This document shows positions 33,870-41,379 of a stretch of DNA of 51,148 nt, piece after piece. A program made the translations under genes and the position numbers. Where the stretch lies: assembly GCA_019306065.1 (NCBI GenBank), contig JAFDMF010000012.1:1-51148 (forward strand), given 5' to 3'. The stretch's first letter is position 1, and every line of letters begins with the position of its first letter. The notes beneath the pieces were generated by a model that saw nothing but the letters and a program-made list of their open reading frames with translations, did not search any database and had not been told where the DNA came from. Source of the DNA: Deltaproteobacteria bacterium. Its GTDB lineage: Bacteria > Desulfobacterota > Desulfobacteria > Desulfobacterales > JAFDMD01.

Positions 33870-35120
33870 GTGGGAAAAACATTATCCGAAAAAATTATAG
33901 GAAAACATTCGAGCAAAGAAGTTAAAGCGGGAGATTTTGTAATAGCAAAAGTTGACGTTGCGGCGGTGCAGGACGGAACAGGTCCGCTTACCATAGATAA
34001 AATGAGCGAAGTTAATCTGACACAGGTAAAAAACCCCGAAAAAACGGTACTATTTATAGATCATGCCGCTCCCAGCCCCAGAAAAGAGCTTTCAAACGCT
34101 CATAAAAAATTAAGAGAATTTGCAAAAAAAACAGGCTCAATACTTTCCGAAGCAGGCGAAGGAGTCTGCCATCAAAGACTTGTAGAAGACTTTGTAGCGC
34201 CCGGCAACATCCTTATAGGAGCAGATTCCCATACCTGCACATCTGGAGCGCTTGGCGCCTTTGCCACAGGAATGGGTTCTACAGACGTAGGAATAGGAAT
34301 GGCTTTGGGCAAAGCATGGCTTAAAGTTCCGGAAACCTTTAAAATAGAAGTTTTCGGAGAATTTGGGCATAATGTAGGACCTAAAGATCTGATTTTAAGC
34401 TTAATAAGCAAGATAGGATCAGACGGAGCTACATACAAAGCGCTTGAATTTTGCGGCAAGACTATAGAAAAAATGGATATGTCCGGCAGATTTACCCTTT
34501 GCAACATGGCGGTTGAAGCCGGCGCAAAAACAGGCATAATAGCATCTGACGAAACTACAAAAAAATATCTTGCCATGAGAAACAGAGAAGAGGATTTTAA
34601 AGAGATAAAAGCGGATAATGACGCTGTTTATGAAAAAATTATAAAAATAGACGCTTCAAAATTAAAACCTACCGTATCTTGTCCCCATACCGTAGATAAT
34701 ACGGCAGGAGCTACGGAATTAAACAATATAAAAGTCCATCAGGTTTTTATAGGAAGCTGCACAAACGGCAGAATAGAAGATTTAAAAATTGCCGCCTCCA
34801 TATTAAAAGATAAAAAAAGAAATTTTAATACCAGACTTTTAATATCTCCGGCATCAAAAGATATTTTTATCCAAGCCTTGCAGGAAGGATTAATAGAAAT
34901 ATTTGTAAAAGCCGGAGCCGCAATAGTAACCCCCGGCTGCGGGCCATGCGTAGGAGTTCATGCAGGAATTCTGGGAGACGGCGAAGTTTGTCTTTCCACG
35001 CAAAACAGAAATTTTAAAGGAAGAATGGGAAATCCCGAAGGGCTTATATATTTAAGCTCTCCAGCTACCGCCGCATACAGCGCCATGCTCGGATATATTG
35101 CGGATCCGGGAAACATCTGA
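33870..35120 (+). CDS. Aconitase/homoaconitase-family dehydratase, large (LeuC-like) subunit
   Basis: A ~416-residue LeuC/HacA-type large subunit. [4Fe-4S] ligands are the Cys of GSCTNGR (~296) and both in PGCGPC (~353-358). Other marks: DHAAPSPRK (~66-74), GEGVCHQRLVED (~98-109), IGADSHTCTSGALGAFATGMG (~119-139, in family position). Start: I prefer GTG at 33870, giving VGKTLSEKIIG as in relatives, over ATG 33792, which lies in a dispersed repeat. With the small subunit 98 bases later it should dehydrate/rehydrate citrate or homocitrate; see the small subunit for specificity. Confidence 0.9.
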   Translation: MGKTLSEKIIGKHSSKEVKAGDFVIAKVDVAAVQDGTGPLTIDKMSEVNLTQVKNPEKTVLFIDHAAPSPRKELSNAHKKLREFAKKTGSILSEAGEGVCHQRLVEDFVAPGNILIGADSHTCTSGALGAFATGMGSTDVGIGMALGKAWLKVPETFKIEVFGEFGHNVGPKDLILSLISKIGSDGATYKALEFCGKTIEKMDMSGRFTLCNMAVEAGAKTGIIASDETTKKYLAMRNREEDFKEIKADNDAVYEKIIKIDASKLKPTVSCPHTVDNTAGATELNNIKVHQVFIGSCTNGRIEDLKIAASILKDKKRNFNTRLLISPASKDIFIQALQEGLIEIFVKAGAAIVTPGCGPCVGVHAGILGDGEVCLSTQNRNFKGRMGNPEGLIYLSSPATAAYSAMLGYIADPGNI

Positions 35121-35146
35121 TCTTATAACTGCAAAATATAAAACAG

Positions 35147-35178
35147 CCCATGACTAAACACAAAAAAGGATGATTATA
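35147..35178 (+). repeat. Repeat family D copy
   Basis: GCCCATGACTAAACACAAAA, then AAGGATGATTATAA. Further copies at 17622 (minus), 35897 and 46181. Confidence 0.6.
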
Positions 35179-35217
35179 ATTTGCAACTTTGTATCTTAAA
35201 TTCAAAAAGGTTGAAAA

Positions 35218-35721
35218 ATGAGCATAAAAAAAGGAACCGCTTGGAAATTCGGAGATGATATAAGTACAGATCATATAGCCCCTGGAAGACTTTTTCATCT
35301 TAGAACAAATCTACCCGAATTGGCAAAACATGTATTAGAAGATGCCAGAAAAGACTTTGCTTCCGAAATGAAAAAAGGAGACTTTATTGCGGCAGGTAGA
35401 AACTTCGGTCTTGGCTCTTCCAGAGAACATGCCCCCGCCATTATAAAGTTATCCGGAGTAAGCGGAGTTTTGGCAAAATCGTTTGCAAGAATCTTTTTCA
35501 GAAACTCTATAAATATAGGGCTTTCCTTAATCGAATGCAATACCGATCTTATAGACGAAAAAAATGAAATAGAAGTTGATCTTAAAAACGGAATTGTAAA
35601 AAATCTCAGCTCCGACATAGAAATACCGATCACCCCGCTTCCGGATATAATGATTAAAATATTAAACGAAGGCGGACTTGTAGAACATATACGAAAACAT
35701 AGAGATTTCCAATTACTCTAA
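35218..35721 (+). CDS. Aconitase/homoaconitase-family dehydratase, small (LeuD-like) subunit
   Basis: A 167-residue LeuD-type swivel subunit: WKFGDDISTDHIAPGR (~8-23), RNFGLGSSREHAP (~61-73) and GVSGVLAKSFARIFFRNSIN (~79-98). The specificity loop reads FHLRTN (~25-30). Homoaconitases of methanogens have YLRT here, while isopropylmalate isomerases have other residues (such as YLVY), so the HLRT loop argues for a substrate with a gamma-carboxylate (citrate or homocitrate type). This agrees with the isocitrate dehydrogenase gene downstream. Confidence 0.9.
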   Translation: MSIKKGTAWKFGDDISTDHIAPGRLFHLRTNLPELAKHVLEDARKDFASEMKKGDFIAAGRNFGLGSSREHAPAIIKLSGVSGVLAKSFARIFFRNSINIGLSLIECNTDLIDEKNEIEVDLKNGIVKNLSSDIEIPITPLPDIMIKILNEGGLVEHIRKHRDFQLL

Positions 35722-35737
35722 CTTACTCTTTTGTCCA

Positions 35738-35792
35738 TTTTCGGCGTTATACGAAAAGAACAAAATACTTTGTTATAAAACGGGCTTTAATC
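35738..35792. repeat. Hairpin family, degenerate inner-deleted copy
   Basis: TTTTCGGCGTTATACG (inverted right core) next to GAACAAAATACTTTGTTAT (inverted left outer arm, as at 41223) and ACGGGCTTTAA. The inner stem is missing. Confidence 0.5.
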
Positions 35793-35810
35793 GAATTATA
35801 AACAAAGGAA

Positions 35811-35870
35811 TTTTTTGCCATATCATCTCGACAAACGAAGTGAGTAGAAATCTCATAATAAAAATATAAA
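35811..35870 (+). repeat. Repeat family A, right-half copy
   Basis: TTTTTTGCCATATCATCTCG, ACAAACGAAGTGAGTAG and AAATCTCATAATAAAAATA. Two repeat families (this and D at 35897) fill the gap before the isocitrate dehydrogenase gene. Confidence 0.7.
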
Positions 35871-35896
35871 CAAAGGAAAACTATATTATTAAAAAT

Positions 35897-35921
35897 AGTT
35901 AAACACAAAAAAGGATGATTA
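35897..35921 (+). repeat. Repeat family D copy
   Basis: AGTTAAACACAAAAAAGG and ATGATTA; same block as 35147, 750 bases upstream. Confidence 0.55.
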
Positions 35922-35990
35922 AAAAGGAGCTGACAATCTCCAAAAAGTTAGACAGCGGACTTTAAACAGAAGAACAAAAAGGGGAAAACA

Positions 35991-36986
35991 ATGCACAAAA
36001 TAACATTAATTCCTGGCGACGGAATAGGACGCGAAATAAGCGAAGCCGCAAAACTGGTAATAGAGGCTGCAGGAGTAAAAATAAATTGGGATATAGTGGA
36101 TGCCGGAGCCGAATGTATAGAGAAAAAAGGAACTCCGCTGCCAGAAGATGTTTTGGATTCCGTAAAAAAAAATAGGGTGGCTTTAAAAGGTCCCATTACA
36201 ACGCCTATAGGAACTGGATTTAGAAGCGTTAATGTTTCTTTAAGAAAACAATTAAATCTTTTTGCAAACTTAAGACCAGCAAAAACAATAAAAGGCGTAA
36301 AATCAAGATACGAAGATGTTGATCTTATAGTGGTAAGAGAAAATACCGAAGATCTATATGCGGGAATTGAAAGACAAATAGATAAAGATACTGCCGAAAC
36401 AATTAAAATCATTACAAGAAAAGCTTCGGAACAAATATCTGAATTTGCTTTTGAGTATGCAAAAAACGAAAACAGAAAAAAGGTTACCGCAGTTACAAAG
36501 GCTAATATCTGCAAACTAACAGACGGCCTCTTTTTGGAAGCTTCAAAAAAAATTGCCGAAAAATATCCCGAAATAGAATATGAAGAAATCCTTGTTGATA
36601 ATTTATGCATGAAGTTAGTCAGAGATCCCTCTTTATTCGACATTCTTCTCCTGCCCAATCTATACGGAGATATAATATCGGATCTTACGGCAGGGCTTAT
36701 AGGAGGACTGGGAATAGCCCCGGGTGCGAACATAGGAGAAAACATAGCGGTTTTCGAGCCTGTACATGGAAGCGCTCCTAAAATGGCAGGAGCAAATAAA
36801 GCCGATCCTACCGCAATAATATTATCCGGCGTATTAATGTTAAAATATATACAAGAAACCGAAGCGGCGGATAACATATATAAAGCTGTGTGCGAAGTTA
36901 TCGGAGAAGGAAAAAACGTAACTTACGATTTGGGCGGAAACGCTACCACAATGCAGATGGCAGAAGCCATAGCCAAAAAATTATAA
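35991..36986 (+). CDS. icd: Isocitrate dehydrogenase (isocitrate/isopropylmalate dehydrogenase family)
   Basis: A 331-residue beta-decarboxylating dehydrogenase. ITLIPGDGIGREI (~4-16); KGPITTPIGTGFRSVNVSLR (~64-83), where the Ser and Arg of S-x-N-x-x-LR are the isocitrate-binding pattern, unlike LeuB; LFANLRPAKT (~88-97); VVRENTEDLYAGIE (~112-125); NLYGDIISDLTAGLIGGLG (~222-240); HGSAPKMAG (~261-269); ADPTAIILSG. The coenzyme-selecting pair reads Lys-Met where NADP enzymes have Lys-Tyr and many NAD enzymes Asp-Ile, so coenzyme use is open. SD AAGGGG. It would finish citrate to 2-oxoglutarate. Homoisocitrate is an alternative substrate. Confidence 0.9.
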   Translation: MHKITLIPGDGIGREISEAAKLVIEAAGVKINWDIVDAGAECIEKKGTPLPEDVLDSVKKNRVALKGPITTPIGTGFRSVNVSLRKQLNLFANLRPAKTIKGVKSRYEDVDLIVVRENTEDLYAGIERQIDKDTAETIKIITRKASEQISEFAFEYAKNENRKKVTAVTKANICKLTDGLFLEASKKIAEKYPEIEYEEILVDNLCMKLVRDPSLFDILLLPNLYGDIISDLTAGLIGGLGIAPGANIGENIAVFEPVHGSAPKMAGANKADPTAIILSGVLMLKYIQETEAADNIYKAVCEVIGEGKNVTYDLGGNATTMQMAEAIAKKL

Positions 36987-37025
36987 ACTCTTTTCTGCCA
37001 TATAATGTCAACGAACGTTTTTTTC

Positions 37026-37133
37026 ACCTTGTCATTTCGACAAGCGCAACGAGGAGGTATCTCATAATTGTCTGAACCGCAGATTTATTTGATTAAAAAT
37101 CTAATCCGCAGAGACGTTACATGCAACGTCTCT
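37026..37133 (+). repeat. Repeat family A copy joined to the palindromic repeat
   Basis: TGTCATTTCGACAAGCGCAA, CGAGGAGGTATCTCATAATT and GTCTGAACCGCAGATTTATT (the last block also at 47484-47530, inverted), then at 37110-37133 a near-perfect copy of the 12967 palindrome. The palindrome provides a false in-frame ATG (37121) for the radical SAM gene. Confidence 0.75.
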
Positions 37134-37162
37134 ACCCCGCTCCGAATCTCCAATGTAAACTG

Positions 37163-38500
37163 ATGAACATTTCTGACAAAACAAGTTTTATAACCGCTAT
37201 AGCCGCAAACCCAAAAGGGAAAATATTCGACCTTCCCGGATATGCGAGCGTAGGAATGAGCGCAGGTATGTTAAAACCGCTTACTACGCAAAACGCCGCG
37301 CCCGCTCCTTACGGAACCGAATTAATGCTTTTGCCGGAAAGAAAACCGATATTTTATAACCTATCAACAAACAAAATCGAAACCTTAACCTTTAACCCCT
37401 TCAATATGGCAGAAAAAATATATCCGGTGGCAGCGTTTAATTCTCCCGGACATATCATCAGCTATACCTGCGCTTATACCGAAAAAAACAACGCCATTCC
37501 CCTGCCGCTATTCTCTTATGGAGCGGCTGGCTGGCATAATAACCAATTTGTAAGCGCCGTTATACCTATAGATTTGGAAAAAAGGCAGGATTTAAGATTA
37601 ATGCCCATAGAAAAAGTAATAAAAGGGGTTAAAAACCTCCGAAAAAAACTGCCTAATAACAGATTAAGAAAACATCTTGAAAAATGCGCTTTAGAATACG
37701 GATGCCCGGCAGGAAAAAACCTCTTTTTAAAAAGATACGAAGCTCCTCTGCCTACCTCTGTAACCTGCAACGCCAAATGTTTAGGATGCTTGTCTCTTCA
37801 AAAAAACAGCGGCATAAGAAGCTCGCAAGATAGAATTACATTCAAACCAAGCCCTGCCGAAATAGCCGAAATAGCTTTAGAACATATCCTAATCGTAAAA
37901 AAAAGCATAGTAAGCTTTGGGCAAGGACGCGAAGGAGATCCGATTTATGCGGCAGACGTTATAGAGCCTGCAATAAAAATAATAAGGAAAAAAACAACTC
38001 AAGGAACAATAAATGTTAATACAAACGCAAGCAAGCCAGAAATATTAACAAAATTTTTTGATGCGGGAATAGATTCTATAAGGGTAAGCATAAACAGTTT
38101 TCGCAAATCCTGTTATAACGCATATTTCAGACCTCAAAATTATACTTTCCAACAGATTATGCAAACAATAGATATAGCTTGTCAAAAAGGGGTTTTTGTA
38201 TCTATAAATTATCTTAACTGCCCCGGTTTTACAGACAGCGCAAAAGAGGCGGAAGCTTTTATAAACTTTTTAAAAAATAATAAAATCAACAGAATTCAAT
38301 GGCGCAATCTTAATTACGACCCTATAAGATATATAAATGCTATGAACACGGCGGAAAACAGCGGAACGCCTTACGGGGTTAAAAATCATTTAAAAAATAT
38401 TGCAAAAACCTTTCCGAATATACAATTCGGATATTTTAATCCTCCAAAAGAAGACTTTAAAAAGCCGAACATGTTTTTATCTTTAATACGCGAAAATTAA
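37163..38500 (+). CDS. Radical SAM protein
   Basis: A ~445-residue radical SAM enzyme whose substrate I cannot name. The [4Fe-4S] motif CNAKCLGC (C-x3-C-x2-C) is at ~residues 203-210, unusually late, after a ~200-residue N-terminal domain with no recognised motif. SFGQGREGDPI (~252-262) stands where the SAM-binding glycine motif lies, and GTINVNTNASKPE (~286-298) and IDSIRVSINSFRKSCYNAYF in parts (~308-327) follow the barrel. No second cluster motif is obvious. I start at ATG 37163, because the earlier in-frame ATG falls in a repeat; no good ribosome site supports either. It follows the isocitrate dehydrogenase gene. Confidence 0.82.
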   Translation: MNISDKTSFITAIAANPKGKIFDLPGYASVGMSAGMLKPLTTQNAAPAPYGTELMLLPERKPIFYNLSTNKIETLTFNPFNMAEKIYPVAAFNSPGHIISYTCAYTEKNNAIPLPLFSYGAAGWHNNQFVSAVIPIDLEKRQDLRLMPIEKVIKGVKNLRKKLPNNRLRKHLEKCALEYGCPAGKNLFLKRYEAPLPTSVTCNAKCLGCLSLQKNSGIRSSQDRITFKPSPAEIAEIALEHILIVKKSIVSFGQGREGDPIYAADVIEPAIKIIRKKTTQGTINVNTNASKPEILTKFFDAGIDSIRVSINSFRKSCYNAYFRPQNYTFQQIMQTIDIACQKGVFVSINYLNCPGFTDSAKEAEAFINFLKNNKINRIQWRNLNYDPIRYINAMNTAENSGTPYGVKNHLKNIAKTFPNIQFGYFNPPKEDFKKPNMFLSLIREN

Positions 38501-38542
38501 AAATTTTCCACATGTTCTTCAAAATTCATCTTTAACAAAATA

Positions 38543-38586
38543 GATAGCCGAATCAAATATAACTCATCAAAAAAAAATCGGCTATC
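38543..38586. terminator. Hairpin between convergent genes
   Basis: GATAGCCGA / TCGGCTATC, 9 bp perfect, loop 26 with a run of A (T on the minus strand). It overlaps the stop codon of the minus-strand gene and may end both transcripts. Confidence 0.4.
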
Positions 38587-38809
38587 AGCCTACAAAAAAG
38601 GAATTAGATGCAATTACGGATGCAAACCATTTTGCAGGATAAAGATAATCATCCCCTCTTTCGTCTATAATACGCAATTGCCCGCATTCTTCGGCGTCAG
38701 CGTCCGGCACAAGAATGCGATAAATTTTATGTGGTTCCAAAGAAGCGGGATAGCCCTTGTTATCTATGCAGACAACAAATTTATCGGAAATATTTTTTAT
38801 ATTTCTCAT
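38585..38809 (-). CDS. Small conserved hypothetical protein, 74 aa
   Basis: A 74-residue soluble protein: FVVCIDNKGYPASLEPHKIY (~11-30), QLRIIDERGDDYLYPAKWF (~44-62). It resembles short conserved proteins of several phyla with the pattern VCIDN.GYEASLE...Y and DE.G.DYLYP. No catalytic residues are evident. It is 35 bases upstream of the YitT-type gene on the same strand. Confidence 0.72.
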   Translation of the reverse strand: MRNIKNISDKFVVCIDNKGYPASLEPHKIYRILVPDADAEECGQLRIIDERGDDYLYPAKWFASVIASNSFFVG

Positions 38810-38844
38810 AAGTGATACAAGTTAACTCAAATATCTTTTAAGTT

Positions 38845-39711
38845 TTACCAGTGCGGCTGATTTCCTATCCTGTAACCCATTACCTCCATAGTTTCGTGAA
38901 CAACCAAAAAAGCGTTAGGATCAATATTACGCGCCAAATCTTTTACTCTCGGGAGTTCTCTTAAAGTTACGATAGTATAAAGAATATTTTCGTTCCGCTT
39001 GGAATAACCGCCCTGCCCTTTTATAAAGGTCACGCCTCTTTTAACTTCGTTTAAAATTGCGTCGGATATTTCCTCCCATTTTACAGATATTATAATAACC
39101 GCCTTTCTTTGACTAAGTCCGGTTAAAACAAGATCTAAAATTTTTGAAGAAACAAACAGATATATCATTGTCCAAAGCGCGGATTCCAAAGAAATAAATA
39201 TCGAAGTAAAGATAAGAATAAGCGCGTTTGCAAAAAGAACCGTGCTTCCGATTTTAATAGAAAAACGGTTTAAAAGAAATATAGACAAAATATCCAATCC
39301 GCCGGAAGAGCCTTTTGATTTTAAAATAATTCCGCTTCCTGTTCCTATAAGAATTCCCGCAAGCATTGCGCTTAAAATTTTATCTTCAACAGGAATAGAA
39401 AAGTTAATAAATTGAAGAAAACTCGAAAGTATAATCATGCCGGCTATGCTGTAATAAAAAAATCTTCTTCCTACCGTTTTCCATCCGAGTATAAAAAGAG
39501 GAATATTGAATATAAAATAGATTACGCTTAGCGAAACAAACGGAAAAAAATAATGTATTCCTATTGCAATACCTACAACTCCTCCGCTTACAAACTGACA
39601 AGGCAAAAGAATACCCTTTATTCCCAACGCAGCCAAAGCGCTTCCGCAACATATAAACAAAAGATTTAAAATTATACTTTTAACAGTCTCTTTTTTTTCC
39701 ATAGCATTCAT
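38845..39711 (-). CDS. YitT-family membrane protein (YitT + DUF2179)
   Basis: A 288-residue protein with about five or six membrane helices (~10-205) and a soluble C-terminal DUF2179 domain (~205-285): RKAVIIISVKWEEISDAIL (~207-225), RGVTFIKGQGGYSKRNENIL in two parts (~229-248), DPNAFLVVHETMEVMGYRIG (~263-282). YitT proteins may be transporters; substrates are not established. TTG/ATG alternatives lie close together; ATG 39711 (MNAMEKKE) is the longest reading. Confidence 0.88.
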   Translation of the reverse strand: MNAMEKKETVKSIILNLLFICCGSALAALGIKGILLPCQFVSGGVVGIAIGIHYFFPFVSLSVIYFIFNIPLFILGWKTVGRRFFYYSIAGMIILSSFLQFINFSIPVEDKILSAMLAGILIGTGSGIILKSKGSSGGLDILSIFLLNRFSIKIGSTVLFANALILIFTSIFISLESALWTMIYLFVSSKILDLVLTGLSQRKAVIIISVKWEEISDAILNEVKRGVTFIKGQGGYSKRNENILYTIVTLRELPRVKDLARNIDPNAFLVVHETMEVMGYRIGNQPHW

Positions 39712-39788
39712 TAATTCTTATAAAAAAAAGTTTTATTGTCTAATACTTTTTTAATTTAAGCTTATCAAACCGACAAATATCTTATTCC

Positions 39789-39830
39789 GTTTCTCGCTTC
39801 GCTTGACAGAAAGCAATTTTTTATATGCCA
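39789..39830 (-). repeat. Repeat family A, left-half copy
   Basis: TTTCTCGCTTCGCTTGACAG and AAAGCAATTTTTTATATGCC; same block as 41068-41110 and 46237-46280. Confidence 0.6.
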
Positions 39831-39847
39831 ATTAAGCTATTGCCAAC

Positions 39848-40810
39848 CTATCCGTTATTATCCGTATAGTCTGCTTTATAAAAATGACGCTCATATATTT
39901 TATGATAAGGAGACCAGCCTAAAACCGTATCTTTATTTGCCATAAAATCCCGTATTCCCATAACTTTGGAATCTATTTCGTCTAAATAGTTTAATATAAC
40001 CGCTTCTATGGTTTTAGGGGGCTCAGGCGAGCCGAATTCTCTTGTTCCATGATGGCTTATTATCATATGCTTTAACAAAAGAGCCTCTTTTTCCGGAAAA
40101 TCGGAAACCGCCCTTATTTTATCTGAAATCATTTCCGCGCCTATTATTATATGATTTAAAAGCCTGCCGGAATCGGAATAATCTATAAAAAGCTGATAGT
40201 TAAATTCTTCTATTTTGCCTATGTCGTGTAAAATAGCGCCTGTTTTTAAAAGGTCTACGTCAATCCCTTTATAGTGGCCGGCTATTTTATCTGCAAGAAG
40301 CCCTACAGATAAAGAATGTTCTAACAGCCCGCCCAAATAAGCGTGATGCATCTTTTTACCTGCAGGAGCATTTTTAAACCTTGTTTTTAAATTATCATCA
40401 TTAAAAAACAGATACAAAAGTTTTTTAAGATAAGGGCGATTTATAGTTTCGATTAATTTTAACAAACGCTCGAACATAATTTCTACGTCCGCTTTTGCCG
40501 AAGGAATAAAATCGGAAGAATCAATACTATCATTGTCAGGAGCAAAAACATCTTTTATTACAATCTGCAAAGAATTATTAAACTCCGTTATATTTCCGGC
40601 AATAATAGCATAGTCTGCCGAGCAAAGAGTTTCATAAATTTTTTCTACATTATCCCACGCCACCCCTTTTATGGTTCCGGTTTTATCTGCCACAGTAATA
40701 ACAATATATTTATTTCCATCTTTTTTATAAGAAACGGCTTTACCCGTTACAAGAAATAAATCTTTTATAAACTCGCCTGTTTTTAAGTCTTTTACAAATA
40801 TCTTTTTCAT
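39848..40810 (-). CDS. yhaM: YhaM-type 3'-5' exoribonuclease (OB fold + HD domain)
   Basis: A 320-residue protein with an N-terminal OB nucleic-acid fold (~12-95; FLVTGKAVSYKKDGNKYIVI, DKTGTIKGVAWD) and an HD domain: KKMHHAYLGGLLEHSLSV (~151-168, metal His), AILHDIGKIEEF (~190-201, HD pair) and HMIISHHGTREFGSPEPPKT (~246-265). Length and order match B. subtilis YhaM, which degrades RNA and DNA 3' to 5'. No strong ribosome site. Confidence 0.88.
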   Translation of the reverse strand: MKKIFVKDLKTGEFIKDLFLVTGKAVSYKKDGNKYIVITVADKTGTIKGVAWDNVEKIYETLCSADYAIIAGNITEFNNSLQIVIKDVFAPDNDSIDSSDFIPSAKADVEIMFERLLKLIETINRPYLKKLLYLFFNDDNLKTRFKNAPAGKKMHHAYLGGLLEHSLSVGLLADKIAGHYKGIDVDLLKTGAILHDIGKIEEFNYQLFIDYSDSGRLLNHIIIGAEMISDKIRAVSDFPEKEALLLKHMIISHHGTREFGSPEPPKTIEAVILNYLDEIDSKVMGIRDFMANKDTVLGWSPYHKIYERHFYKADYTDNNG

Positions 40811-40860
40811 TATATTGAAGTTGCATTACAATTTTAACTTTTTTTGGTTATAGTTTTCGT

Positions 40861-40894
40861 AAAAAGCCGAAACCAAACAAAAGAAGGCTTTTTT
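40861..40894. terminator. Hairpin with T-run upstream of the YhaM-type gene
   Basis: AAAAAGCC / GGCTTTTTT with an 17-base loop, followed by more T on the plus strand and preceded by A. It looks like a two-way terminator, although no gene reads into it from the left on the plus strand. Confidence 0.35.
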
Positions 40895-41024
40895 CTATGA
40901 AAACCATGTAATAGTTCTTGACTTTTCTCTTATGAGATGACCTTTATATGCTAAATTTTATCCGTATGCAATATAAACAAATTAAAACATAAAAAATAAT
41001 CTTTTTCTACTGAACCGCAAAAGG

Positions 41025-41160
41025 AAACAGGAGGCGGGAGACAGGTTAAAAGGAAATAATAAAGGAATTTCTCGCTTCGCTTGAAATGACAGGAAAAAAG
41101 TTTTTTTGCCATATCATTTCGACAAGCGCAGCGAGGAGAAATCTCATAAAACATAATAGT
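41025..41160 (+). repeat. Repeat family A, full three-part copy (opposite orientation to 17682)
   Basis: AACAGGAGGCGGGAGACAGG, TTAAAAGGAAATAATAAAGG, ATTTCTCGCTTCGCTTGAAA, TTTTTTTGCCATATCATTTC and GACAAGCGCAGCGAGGAG with AAATCTCATAA. The two GCGAAGCG/GCGCAGCG blocks are inverted relative to one another. Confidence 0.75.
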
Positions 41161-41222
41161 TTTTGTTAAAAAAATGTTAGATAAAGAAAATTTTTGGGCT
41201 GAAACTAATACAAACAGAAAAA

Positions 41223-41362
41223 AGTCCGCTGGATAACAAAGTATTTTGTTCGTTTTCAAGGCTTGCGAAAATTTTAACCGCAGACTTATTAAAAATAAGT
41301 CGAGGATTAAAATTTGAACATAACGCAGAAAACGGGCAAAATACTTTGTTATCCAGCAGAAC
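41223..41362. repeat. Long covarying hairpin element, copy 2 (upstream of lptD)
   Basis: Outer arms share CTGGATAACAAAGTATTTTG and its exact complement, the inner arm pairs AAATTTTAA, and the apex is a perfect GACTTATT / AATAAGTC stem. Core strings TTTTAACCGCAG and CGAGGATTAAAATTT match the copies at 6510 and 27356, while arm and apex sequences differ. It ends 17 bases before the lptD start, so it could influence lptD translation or transcription. Confidence 0.82.
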
Positions 41363-41379
41363 TTAAACAGAGGGAAAAT

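Larger units (their letters stand above)
40811..41379. other. 569-base gene-free stretch upstream of lptD, mostly repeats
   Basis: Divergent gap between the YhaM-type gene and lptD. It contains a hairpin (40861-40894), a repeat A copy (41025-41160) and a hairpin-family copy (41223-41362). Two further pieces (40900-41020 and 41161-41222) hold nothing I recognise. An ATG at 41314 in frame with lptD falls in the hairpin repeat. Confidence 0.75.

Noticed and set aside
35948-36877. 309-codon minus-strand open frame
   Set aside because: Fully antisense to the isocitrate dehydrogenase gene, Ser- and Phe-rich, no ribosome site; a shadow of the real gene.
32527-36986. Leucine biosynthesis operon (leuA-leuC-leuD-leuB)
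   Set aside because: The dehydrogenase has the isocitrate-type S-x-N-x-x-LR motif, the small subunit has an HLRT loop, and the synthase lacks the LeuA regulatory domain.
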